Below are positions 17,542 through 26,203 of a stretch of DNA of 64,000 nucleotides, piece after piece (positions within the stretch are counted from its first letter, which is position 1; each line of letters begins with the position of its first letter). The position numbers were made by a program, and so were the translations under genes. Origin of the DNA: CAZCZZ01 sp964503335 (GTDB taxonomy: Bacteria; Verrucomicrobiota; Kiritimatiellia; CAIVKH01); contig CAZCZZ010000010.1 of assembly GCA_964503335.1 (NCBI GenBank), forward strand, positions 11,726-75,725, in the 5' to 3' direction. The notes beneath the pieces were generated by a model. It was not told where the DNA came from, searched no databases, and saw only the letters and a list, made by a program, of their open reading frames with translations.

Positions 17542-19656
17542 ATGCACATCTCGCACGTTCGCATTCAGAACTACAAGGGCCTCAAGGATGTATCCGTGCC
17601 CATGTCGTCGTTTGCCTGCGCGATCGGCGAGAACAACGCGGGCAAGTCCTCTCTGTTACAGGGCATCCTGCTCTTCATTCGTGGCGCGAAGCTGTCTTCA
17701 GCCGAATACTACGATCCTAGTCGGGACATTCTGATCACCGTCACTCTATCCGGAGTAACCCCAGCGGTGTTGGCGGGGCTTGCCGACGATCACCGCACGA
17801 AGATCGCGCCTCACGTGAAGAATGAGGTCATCCGTCTGGCGCGACGATATTCAACAGATGGAACGTCACAACTTCGCCATATTGCCAATGTCCCCAAGTT
17901 GGAGAAACTTCGGCCAGAAAAGGTGGCGGATGCGCTCGCTGGGAAGACCGGGAAGGAAATCTCGGAAACGATTCGCACCTTTTATCAGGAAGTGGCCACT
18001 CCTGACGCTATCGCAGCGCTCAAGACGCAGGGGGCGGCGAAAGATCTCGTAAGCGAGTATGTCAAACACCTTCCCGCTGCCGATCTGGAAGAGACCGATG
18101 TTCCGCTCGGGACCGGCATCGACAACAGCATCAAACACCTCCTGCCCGAACCAATCTACATCCCTGCCGTTAAGGACCTGTCGGACGAACTCAAGACCAA
18201 GGAAGGCGCATCCTTCGGCAAGCTGCTGAACATTCTGCTCGATGTGATCGAGACTGATCTGTCCGAGGCTGCATCAACGTTCGAGAACCTCCGCAAGAAG
18301 CTCAATCGGATTGTGGGGGCGGGCGGAGAAATCACGGACGAGCGGATGCCCAAAGTTCGTCAGATTGAGCAAACGATCCAGGCAAACCTGCAGGAGACGT
18401 TCCGCAACGTTTCTATCGAACTCCAGATACCGCCACCGGAAATCAAAACTGTTCTCTCCAGTGCCACTATCCTGGCGGATGATGGGGTAAAAGGCCCTGT
18501 TGAACACAAGGGGGACGGGTTCAAGCGTGCCATCGCATTCAGTATTCTGCGTAGCTATGTCCAGCTGGCGCAGGAGGCGGACTGGCGGAAGCCAGAAGAT
18601 CGCGAGAAGCCCACCAAAGATCGTTTCCTCTTTCTCTTTGAAGAACCCGAGCTTTACCTTCACCCGCAAGCGCAGAACATCCTGTTCGATGCTCTGTCCA
18701 TCATCTCCAAACGGCATCAGGTCGTGGTGACGACGCACTCGCCCATGTTCTTTTCCGCTGCTTCGACGAAGACGTTCATCAAGGTGCGCAAAGAGGCGCC
18801 TGCGGGCGGTGGCAAACCCATCGGTACGTGTCTCCCGGTCGACCTCTCCAACGTTAACGAGAAGGATCGCTTTCAGCTCATCTCGTTCGAGACCTCCAAC
18901 CTCGCCTTTTTCTCTCGTCGCATCGTCCTGATCGAGGGCGACAGTGAGATGATCCTTTTCCCGCACTTGGCGAAGACGCTCAACCAAGCTTGGGATTTCA
19001 AGTCGACGTCGATCAGTCTCGTTCGTGTGTCCGGGAAGGGCAGCTTCAAGCGCTATCGCGACTTCTTTACCCGGTTCGGTGTGTCTGTTGCCGTCGTGGC
19101 CGACCTCGATGTGCTCATCAAGGATTTCGATAAGGTCGACCCCTCCCCGCAAGCGATCGCGCTTCGCAGCCAGCTGTTGCAGGTGGTCGACCGTATCGTA
19201 GATGCCGCCAACGCGGTTCAGCCGGTCCCGCCGAAGTTGCTCAAAGAGGAACTCCAGAAGGAGCGTGCCGCGGCTCTCTACGGCGAGATCCGGGATGCTC
19301 GCGCCGCTGGCCAGACGGATGTAGTCGCTGCCAAGCTGGATGAGCTCTTTGTCTTCGAGCGAAGCGAACCGCGGTTGACGGTGCTGACCGATGATACCCA
19401 GGCCGAGGTGCTGCGGCTGAAGCGCGAATTGCTGACCGAACTACGCAACAGCAACGTCTTTGTTCTGGAGCGCGGCGCAATCGAGGCCTATTACCCGGAC
19501 GGTGTTGTCGGCGACGGCAAGCCCGCAAAGGCGCAGCATGTCTGCACGCTGGTAACGACCGCTGAGCAGGTCCAGACGCTCAGTGCGCAGATCGCCGTTG
19601 GGGCCGATACCAAATCTGAACTCGAGTGGATCATGGAGGGGCTGTTCCGCCCATAA
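17542..19656 (+). CDS. OLD-family ATPase with TOPRIM nuclease domain
   Basis: 704 residues, 10 bp after the GmrSD gene. The ABC/SMC-type ATPase has Walker A GENNAGKSS (Lys35) and the signature/Walker B block FEEPELYLHP with the downstream VVTTHSPMFF. The C-terminal TOPRIM domain has LIEGDSEMI (Glu465) and VADLDVL (Asp521, Asp523), the metal ligands of OLD nucleases. OLD proteins nick or cut DNA and serve in anti-phage systems such as P2 Old and Gabija GajA. Gabija needs a UvrD-like GajB next door; here the following gene is a Mod methyltransferase, 4 bp away, so this is not a standard Gabija pair. Confidence 0.9.
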   Translation: MHISHVRIQNYKGLKDVSVPMSSFACAIGENNAGKSSLLQGILLFIRGAKLSSAEYYDPSRDILITVTLSGVTPAVLAGLADDHRTKIAPHVKNEVIRLARRYSTDGTSQLRHIANVPKLEKLRPEKVADALAGKTGKEISETIRTFYQEVATPDAIAALKTQGAAKDLVSEYVKHLPAADLEETDVPLGTGIDNSIKHLLPEPIYIPAVKDLSDELKTKEGASFGKLLNILLDVIETDLSEAASTFENLRKKLNRIVGAGGEITDERMPKVRQIEQTIQANLQETFRNVSIELQIPPPEIKTVLSSATILADDGVKGPVEHKGDGFKRAIAFSILRSYVQLAQEADWRKPEDREKPTKDRFLFLFEEPELYLHPQAQNILFDALSIISKRHQVVVTTHSPMFFSAASTKTFIKVRKEAPAGGGKPIGTCLPVDLSNVNEKDRFQLISFETSNLAFFSRRIVLIEGDSEMILFPHLAKTLNQAWDFKSTSISLVRVSGKGSFKRYRDFFTRFGVSVAVVADLDVLIKDFDKVDPSPQAIALRSQLLQVVDRIVDAANAVQPVPPKLLKEELQKERAAALYGEIRDARAAGQTDVVAAKLDELFVFERSEPRLTVLTDDTQAEVLRLKRELLTELRNSNVFVLERGAIEAYYPDGVVGDGKPAKAQHVCTLVTTAEQVQTLSAQIAVGADTKSELEWIMEGLFRP

Positions 19657-19660
19657 GACT

Positions 19661-22600
19661 ATGGCTAGACCACGCAAGACGGACAACGGCATCAAGACCG
19701 CCGACTACCGGCACGACGGGGAGAAGCGGACGAATATTCCGCCGGCGAAGATGGCGGGGGAGGGGGAGATTCCGAAGGTGAAGAAAGTGCGGTATCACTA
19801 TAGCCCGCACCTGTCGCCGGAGTTGCGCTTCGATCCCACCGGCAAGGCGGATCGGGTGATGGCGGTGAAGGAGAAGGCGGGGCAGTATCTGACGGCGAAG
19901 GAGAAAGAACTCCTGGATCAGGCTCTGGCGAGCCAGCAGCCGTGGTTGGAGTGGGCGGGGAAGAAAGAGCAGTACGACCGCGGTTGGTTCGAGGTGGATC
20001 CCGTCGCACTGCACATCCACGAGCGCGTCAGCGCCCAGGCGATCGTTCGCGCCGCGATGCGGGAGGACCTGCAACGGGACCTCTTTGCCGATCCCCAACT
20101 GGAATACCAGAAGGCCGTCCAGTTCTATCAGCACGACATCGACTGGGCCAACCGCCTCATCCTCGGCGACAGCCTCCAGGTCATGTCCTCCCTCGCTCGC
20201 CGGGAGAACCTCGCCGGCAAGGTACAGATGATCTACATCGATCCGCCGTATGGGATCTCATTCAATACCAATGTCCAAATCGCGACAACAACGCGACAAG
20301 CGGCCAACCCGAACCCGGTTCCCACGGGTCAAACAGAGATGGTGAAAGCTTATCGTGATACTTGGTGTTTGGGAACACACTCCTATCTCACATACCTCCG
20401 CGACAGACTTGCCGTCGCCCGAGAACTGCTGACAGATGCCGGGAGCATCTTCGTTCAGATTGGTGATGAAAACCTTCATCGTGTGCGGGCGATATTGGAT
20501 GAACTATTCGGCGAGAAGAACTTTTGTGGGCTGATTGTGTTCTCCAAGAACAGCGGGGCGACTGACGCTCTAATGTCATCGCCCAGCGATTACATTCTAT
20601 GGTTTGCGAGGGATCGTTCGTTGGTGAAGTATAACCAGCTCTACTATCCCAAAACCGAAGGCAGCGTATTTGCTGAGCGATATGATGGTGTGGAGCTGTG
20701 CACCGGCGAAAAGCGGACGAGAACAAAGGAGGAGGCAACCGGGTCCGTGTCACTCCCGGAGGGCGCACGCCTGTATACCGAGCAGCCGGCCGTTTCCCAG
20801 GGTTACCGCGAAACAACATCGGTTCCATTCGCGATGAACGATTTCGTTTGCGACATTGGTAAGCAGCGCAACTGGAAGACATCGCTTGCTGGCATGTCGC
20901 GGCTCGCGAAGGCAGAACGCCTCAAAGGGTCATCAAAGATGATCTACTTCATACGGTGCCTTGAGGACTTCCCGGCTTATGCGATGAACTGCATGTGGAC
21001 GGACACACAGGATCGGATGGCGAAGAAGTACGTTGTCGAGACAGTGCCGCGCGTAATTCAACGGTGCATGCTTATGACGTCGGATCCCGGCGATTTGGTT
21101 TTGGATCCGACCTGCGGGAGCGGTACGACGGCATACGTCGCCGAGCAATGGGGCAGACGTTGGGTCACCATCGACACCAGTCGCGTCGCGGCTTCGATAG
21201 CCCGCCAGCGCCTGCTGACGGCCAAGTACGAGTTCTTCAAGTACCGCGACGAAGCGAAGGGCGTGGCCGGCGGGTTCCGGTACAAGACGGTGCCGCACAT
21301 CACACTGAAGTCGATCGCGCAGAACCAGAACCTCGATCCAATCTTTGGAAAACACGAACCGATCCTTCTCCAAGCCTTGGACGCGTGTAACAAGGCGCTT
21401 GGTCAGGTGTCGGACGCCTGCCGTTCCAAGCTGAAGGCCAAACTTCAGGCGAAGCAGGCGGCGGAGGGCAAGCGGGCGATCACCGACGCGGACGAGCGGC
21501 GGTGGAATCTTCCTGTAGGGCCGTCGCTTGCGACGAGCCGCAACGATGAGCGGGCTTCGGCGAGCGAAGCCCCTACGGGCTTCGAGCACTGGACGGTTCC
21601 ATTCGACACCGATGAGGACTGGCCGAAGGCATTGCAGGAGGCGGTGACGGTGTACCGGAAGGCGTGGCGGGCCAAGATGGATGAGGTGAACCGCTGCATC
21701 GAGGAGAATGCCGACCAGGAGGAGTTGGTGGACCAGCCCGAGGTCGTGAGGGGTATCCTCCGCGTGAGCGGCCCGTTCACGGTCGAAGGGGTTCGGCCCG
21801 AGGAACTGTCGATGGGCGAGGACGGCAAGCTCTTCGATCCGACGCAGAACGATTGGGAAAGCGACTCACCTGCGATGGAGCCGCAGAACATCAGTGCCTA
21901 CCTGTCGCGCATGGTGGAACTGATCCGCAAGGACGGCGTGACGTTTCCCAACAACAAGCACCAGAAGTTTGCCCGGGTCGAGCCGCTCTACGAGGAGCGC
22001 ACGGGACTCGGCATCCACGCGGAGGCGATCTGGGAGGGCACAAGCGAGAAGGAGTCGAGCAACATCGCCATCGCCTTCGGTCCTCAGTACGGACCCGTGA
22101 CGGCGATGCAAGTGGAGGAGCTGATCCGGGCCAGCCGGCGCTACGACGAGTTGGTCATCGCCGGGTTCAGCTTCGATGCCGCGGCCACAGAGATCATCCA
22201 GAATGCCCAGCACCCGAAGCTGAAGATCCACATGGCCCACATCCGACCGGATGTCAGCCCCGGCATGGACGGCCTGCTCAAGGACACGCCCAACAGCCAG
22301 CTCTTCACGGTGTTCGGCCAGCCCGAGATCAGGATCAAGAAACACAAAGACGGAACGGTGCAGGTGGAACTGGTGGGCGTGGACATCTACGACCCGCTCA
22401 AGGGGGAGGTAAAGTCCTCCGGCGCTGACAAGGTGGCGGCGTGGTTCCTGGATGGCGACTACGACGGCCGCTGCTTCTGCATCACGCAGGCCTTCTTCCC
22501 CGACCAAAGCGCGTGGGAGAAGATCGCGAAAGCGCTGGGCAGCAGCGCCGACTCTGAGGTCTTTGAAGCCTTTAATGGCACGGAATCTGTTCCCTTCAAG

Positions 22601-22684
22601 CCCGGCAAACACAAACGCGTGGCTGTGAAGGTGATCGATCCTCGTGGCAACGAAGTGATGACCGTGCGGAAACTCGATGCCTAA
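19661..22684 (+). CDS. Type III-like Mod adenine DNA methyltransferase
   Basis: 1,007 residues from ATG 19661. Motif IV is IDPPYGISFNTN near residue 193, followed much later by LDPTCGSGTTAYVAEQWG near residue 480 (motif I). This beta-class order is that of type III Mod and related N4/N6 methyltransferases. The C-terminal half (residues 550-1007) is longer than in classical Mod and should contain the specificity region. The protein should methylate one strand of an asymmetric site and guide the Res subunit. Unusually, the partner res gene is not adjacent but 8.4 kb downstream, with three other genes between. A REP-like palindromic element lies inside the reading frame at 21515-21576. Confidence 0.88.
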   Translation: MARPRKTDNGIKTADYRHDGEKRTNIPPAKMAGEGEIPKVKKVRYHYSPHLSPELRFDPTGKADRVMAVKEKAGQYLTAKEKELLDQALASQQPWLEWAGKKEQYDRGWFEVDPVALHIHERVSAQAIVRAAMREDLQRDLFADPQLEYQKAVQFYQHDIDWANRLILGDSLQVMSSLARRENLAGKVQMIYIDPPYGISFNTNVQIATTTRQAANPNPVPTGQTEMVKAYRDTWCLGTHSYLTYLRDRLAVARELLTDAGSIFVQIGDENLHRVRAILDELFGEKNFCGLIVFSKNSGATDALMSSPSDYILWFARDRSLVKYNQLYYPKTEGSVFAERYDGVELCTGEKRTRTKEEATGSVSLPEGARLYTEQPAVSQGYRETTSVPFAMNDFVCDIGKQRNWKTSLAGMSRLAKAERLKGSSKMIYFIRCLEDFPAYAMNCMWTDTQDRMAKKYVVETVPRVIQRCMLMTSDPGDLVLDPTCGSGTTAYVAEQWGRRWVTIDTSRVAASIARQRLLTAKYEFFKYRDEAKGVAGGFRYKTVPHITLKSIAQNQNLDPIFGKHEPILLQALDACNKALGQVSDACRSKLKAKLQAKQAAEGKRAITDADERRWNLPVGPSLATSRNDERASASEAPTGFEHWTVPFDTDEDWPKALQEAVTVYRKAWRAKMDEVNRCIEENADQEELVDQPEVVRGILRVSGPFTVEGVRPEELSMGEDGKLFDPTQNDWESDSPAMEPQNISAYLSRMVELIRKDGVTFPNNKHQKFARVEPLYEERTGLGIHAEAIWEGTSEKESSNIAIAFGPQYGPVTAMQVEELIRASRRYDELVIAGFSFDAAATEIIQNAQHPKLKIHMAHIRPDVSPGMDGLLKDTPNSQLFTVFGQPEIRIKKHKDGTVQVELVGVDIYDPLKGEVKSSGADKVAAWFLDGDYDGRCFCITQAFFPDQSAWEKIAKALGSSADSEVFEAFNGTESVPFKPGKHKRVAVKVIDPRGNEVMTVRKLDA
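21515..21576. repeat. REP-like palindromic element inside the mod gene
   Basis: The outer arms GTAGGG and CCCTAC enclose two inner hairpins: CGTCGC-TT-GCGACG, and GGGCTTCG with CGAAGCCC around GCGAG. It is read through in frame as a Ser/Ala/Arg-rich segment between two normal-looking parts of Mod. This is the architecture of REP/BIME elements usually found between genes. Only one copy was seen in the window. Confidence 0.6.
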
Positions 22685-25600
22685 CGTTCCTCAGAATCAG
22701 CAGCCCGAAGCGACGCGAGATCACAACATGCTCTCTGCGATGGAAGTCGCGTTGCAGGATGAGATCAAGGCAGCAAAGCGAAGCCGTCATCGCATTACGC
22801 TGTTTGATGGCGATTTGATAAGCAAGAAGGATGGAGTCTATGCGTACCGTTTCGAGCTTCCTGAGGGGGTGACGCTTGCCAACGTGGAAGAGATTGAGAT
22901 CGGCGTCGATCAAGGCATGGTCGAGGGAGAGGTCGCGAGTGTCGACAGTCAGTTTGTCGTCATCAACCTCGAGGAGGATCTTGGCAAGAAGGTCGAGAAG
23001 CTTTCGATCGAGTGGTCCACGACGGTAGTCCTTGAGAAGATGCTGGAACGAATCGGCGAGATGAAGTCTCAGCCCGACAAGTTCAACATGAGTCTGATGT
23101 CCGACCTCTTCTCGCCGCAGAAGACTTCTGTGTCCTCTCCGTTTTCCGGTGTCGCTCTAGAGGACGACATACGGACTCCAAACCAGCGAAAGGCCATTCG
23201 CGGTGCTTTGTCGAACAAGATTAGCTTTGTGTGGGGACCTCCCGGAACAGGGAAGACTAGCACGCTGGGCTTCATTGCCTGCAGCTTGGTGGAGCGGGGT
23301 GAACGCGTTCTGCTGGTCAGCAATACAAACCGCGCGGTGGACGTGGCGCTGCAACAGGTGATCAAGTGTTTCAAGACCTTCAAGAAGGAATGGAAAGACC
23401 GGATCACGCGGTATGGCCGCCCGTTTATTCTCGATGATCCGGACCTTGATCGCATCTTTTTCACCAATCAGATCCAAGCCGCGCGTGAAAGACTGATTTC
23501 GAACGTCGAGAAGCAAGCAGCCTTGATAAGCAAGTATGAGCGTTTCGCAAAGCGCGCTGCAGAGCATGATCAACTCGTAGCCGAGGTGGAATCAGCGAAG
23601 CGAAAACTGCTCGGCATCCAGACCAAGCGGGCTGGTCTGCAGAAGACACTCGATTCTACAAGGCAACGCGCGCAGAAGCTCGAAGGGCTTGGGGGACTTC
23701 TCGCCGAATTTGGAGAAGTGACTCACCGGGTCAGCGCCTTCAATGCGATCCTGGAGGACGCCCGAAACAAGAGGGCGAGAGCAGATCAGGAGGACCACCT
23801 GCTTCAGGCAAAGGGTCAGGACCTGAAGAAGGCTACGGAGCGAATCGAAAAGAGAAACAAAGGCGGGCTTTTGAGCATCGTCGGCACGTTTCTTGGACCC
23901 TCACGCGAATCCCTTGAACGGGAGAAGAACTCAGCCAGTGCCGCAGTTCTGGCCGCAAAGAAGAGCTATCAGGACGCGCTCAGCCTCGCTGCGGCCGCAG
24001 ATAAGAGAGTTGAAGAACAGGTCGACAGAACTCAACTGGCCCGGTTGCGCGAGCTTGAGACGGAATTGGCCAGGCATGCAATAGATCTGCAGATAGTCGC
24101 TCTGACAAAGCCCGGCTTTTCGACTGATGCGGCCATCAAGACGCTACGCGAGGAAGCAACGCGCCTGACCTCAGAGATCGAGAAGGGGCAGGGTACCCTG
24201 ATTGAACAGCAGAAACAGGTAGACGCATTCATCGCCAAGATCAACACCGCCGACATCGCAAGCCAGCGGGCGAAGTTTGATGCCGTAAAGGCGGAGATTG
24301 CATCGAATGGGGGGGTGGAGCAGATCAAAGCCTTTGTTCAAGAGAACACAAAAGTGGACGAAGAGGCCCTTCTCAAGGAAATGAGGTTGATCGGCGCCAC
24401 TTTGGCCAAGTCGGTCGCCAATCGCGCAATCGCGTCATCCCGCTACGACGCCATTCTGGTAGATGAGGCCAGTATGGTGAGTCTTCCGTATCTCGCGATC
24501 CTTGCGGCCATAGCGCACAAGCGCGTGATTGTTGTGGGTGATCCCCAGCAGCTGCCCCCTATTGCACTTGCCTACTCGGAACACGCACAGCGATGGCTGG
24601 AGCGCGACATGTTTATGCAGGCAAGCGGATCTCAGAACGTGGACCAGCTGTTTGCATGGCACGATGCGAATCCTGAATTCACATACTTTCTCGACACTGA
24701 TTACCGCATGACCGGCGAGCTCAGTGGGATTATCAACGACTTATTCTACGCCGGTCGGCTCAAGAACGGTCGCGTGAATGAAGAGGAGGACGAACTGGCG
24801 GGAATACAACTGATCGACACAGCCTCGTTGAGTCCGACCCTCTCAGAACTGCCTTCAGGTAAGGGAAAGTTCCCGGTCTACAACCCGGTTCATACGGAGA
24901 AGATCGTCGATGTCGTTCGGGTTCTGTCTGAAGGCGGCCTTGTCGATGCTGGTGAGATCGGCATCGTCGTACCGTTGAATTCTGCCGCGGTGTGGATTCG
25001 TCAAGAGCTCAAGAAGGCAGGCTTTCGCAGCGTCGAGGTGGGAACGGTTCACACGTTCCAAGGCCGGGAGAAGCAAGTCATCATCTTTGATACGGTGGTC
25101 AGCGGCGTTGATTTCACAATCCGCCCATTCGACGAGCAGAAAACCGGTGACGCGGTGAAGCGACTTCTGAATGTCGCTTTGTCTCGAACGAAGAAGACTT
25201 TGGTCGTAGTGGCTAACATGAGGCATTTCCGATCGGTCTATCGCGATAGGCTGGTCCTGCGTGTGCTCGGGCGAATCGAGAAAGCTTCACGAATTGCCGA
25301 GCACCCGGATGTGGAAGATCCGGAAATAGAGGACGAAATTATCGTTGAGGACTTTGGAGTCGAGGGTGGCGTAGATCTGGAGCTCCAGGACGATCTGGAT
25401 CCTTCGGATCCGCCGATCCAGGAAGTGCTTCATGACCATCCCGTCACCACTGTCTTAGTGAAAGAGCCTGACGTCACCGCCACCGTTCAGGCTCCCCCCC
25501 CTGGCGATCGGGGCATGCCGCCAGAAATTGTTTCTCAGCCGTCCGTTGACTCAAAGCGGTCTGTCCTGAAGGACGTTCAGAAGCTCGGCCATGAGATCAC

Positions 25601-26048
25601 CTCTCTCCGTGGTGAGATCAATGTGCTGAGCACGCGACTCCGTGGTGCTCCGTTGTTCAAACTGTCGGTGGAAGGCGAGCAGATCGCGGGAAAGTTGCCG
25701 CAAACCGTGGTCTCCAGTGAAGGCACCTTCAAGGATTGGATCGATTCGGTTTACAAGTACTTCTATGAGTCGTCAGGGGGCCCCAATGCCGGTCCCCCGA
25801 TTGTTGATCGTCAGGTCGACGTGACAAAGATCCGTTGGCACATCAATAGGCTGAGAAACGGATTCTTCCATGATTCTGCGCATACGGATGACCCCGTCAG
25901 GGACGCCGAGACGCAGCGGAAGGTCTATGATCACTTCATCGGCAAGCCGTATCCGACGCAGTCACATGAATGGACAGCTCTACAGCTGTCCGTGATGTAT
26001 CAGGTCGTCGAATGGTTGAAGTACATCGTCGGGAGATTAAGGGGTTAG
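22677..26048 (+). CDS. SF1 (UPF1/DNA2-like) helicase with coiled coil and C-terminal HEPN-like domain
   Basis: 1,123 residues; the ATG overlaps the mod stop by 8 bp. SF1B helicase motifs: WGPPGTGKTST (Lys193), VDEASMVSLPYL (motif II), VGDPQQLPPI (motif III), TDYRMTGELSGI, VHTFQGREKQVIIFD (motif V) and NVALSRTKK (motif VI). A 300-residue Glu/Lys/Arg-rich coiled coil is inserted between motifs Ia and II, as in other AAA_11/AAA_12 defence helicases. After an acidic, low-complexity linker (around residues 880-950), the last 110 residues carry RNGFFH (Arg1060-His1065), which fits the R-x4-H signature of HEPN RNases. An RNA-targeting, abortive-type effector is therefore possible. The helicase part is certain; the HEPN call is inference. 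Confidence 0.85.
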   Translation: MPNVPQNQQPEATRDHNMLSAMEVALQDEIKAAKRSRHRITLFDGDLISKKDGVYAYRFELPEGVTLANVEEIEIGVDQGMVEGEVASVDSQFVVINLEEDLGKKVEKLSIEWSTTVVLEKMLERIGEMKSQPDKFNMSLMSDLFSPQKTSVSSPFSGVALEDDIRTPNQRKAIRGALSNKISFVWGPPGTGKTSTLGFIACSLVERGERVLLVSNTNRAVDVALQQVIKCFKTFKKEWKDRITRYGRPFILDDPDLDRIFFTNQIQAARERLISNVEKQAALISKYERFAKRAAEHDQLVAEVESAKRKLLGIQTKRAGLQKTLDSTRQRAQKLEGLGGLLAEFGEVTHRVSAFNAILEDARNKRARADQEDHLLQAKGQDLKKATERIEKRNKGGLLSIVGTFLGPSRESLEREKNSASAAVLAAKKSYQDALSLAAAADKRVEEQVDRTQLARLRELETELARHAIDLQIVALTKPGFSTDAAIKTLREEATRLTSEIEKGQGTLIEQQKQVDAFIAKINTADIASQRAKFDAVKAEIASNGGVEQIKAFVQENTKVDEEALLKEMRLIGATLAKSVANRAIASSRYDAILVDEASMVSLPYLAILAAIAHKRVIVVGDPQQLPPIALAYSEHAQRWLERDMFMQASGSQNVDQLFAWHDANPEFTYFLDTDYRMTGELSGIINDLFYAGRLKNGRVNEEEDELAGIQLIDTASLSPTLSELPSGKGKFPVYNPVHTEKIVDVVRVLSEGGLVDAGEIGIVVPLNSAAVWIRQELKKAGFRSVEVGTVHTFQGREKQVIIFDTVVSGVDFTIRPFDEQKTGDAVKRLLNVALSRTKKTLVVVANMRHFRSVYRDRLVLRVLGRIEKASRIAEHPDVEDPEIEDEIIVEDFGVEGGVDLELQDDLDPSDPPIQEVLHDHPVTTVLVKEPDVTATVQAPPPGDRGMPPEIVSQPSVDSKRSVLKDVQKLGHEITSLRGEINVLSTRLRGAPLFKLSVEGEQIAGKLPQTVVSSEGTFKDWIDSVYKYFYESSGGPNAGPPIVDRQVDVTKIRWHINRLRNGFFHDSAHTDDPVRDAETQRKVYDHFIGKPYPTQSHEWTALQLSVMYQVVEWLKYIVGRLRG

Positions 26049-26203
26049 TCGACAACAGCCATGACCACACCGAAAGCGTCGCCTTCAAGCCGGGCCGGCA
26101 TAACCGAGTCGCTGTTAGAGTCGTTGACCCGCGCGGCAGCGAGGTCATGTCTGTGACAAGGGTGGATGAACTAAGCCGAACGGTTAGTGGAAGAACTGGT
26201 TGA
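26049..26203 (+). pseudogene. Remnant of a second mod-type methyltransferase gene (C-terminus)
   Basis: Between the SF1 helicase and the RecQ gene, a frame ending at 26203 encodes ESVAFKPGRHNRVAVRV followed by VDPRGSEVMSV. The intact Mod ends with ESVPFKPGKHKRVAVKV and IDPRGNEVMTV. About two thirds of 33 residues match by eye. The surrounding Mod sequence is absent and no suitable start exists, so this is the broken tail of a different, diverged mod gene. Its TGA overlaps the ATG of the RecQ gene, as a genuine upstream gene would. Confidence 0.75.

Noticed and set aside
18274..19152. 292-codon frame on the - strand inside the OLD gene
   Set aside because: Antisense shadow; the + strand has ATPase and TOPRIM motifs.
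17542..22684. Gabija system (OLD plus UvrD)
   Set aside because: The OLD gene is followed by a Mod methyltransferase; no UvrD-like GajB is adjacent (the UvrD gene lies 14 kb upstream in another operon).
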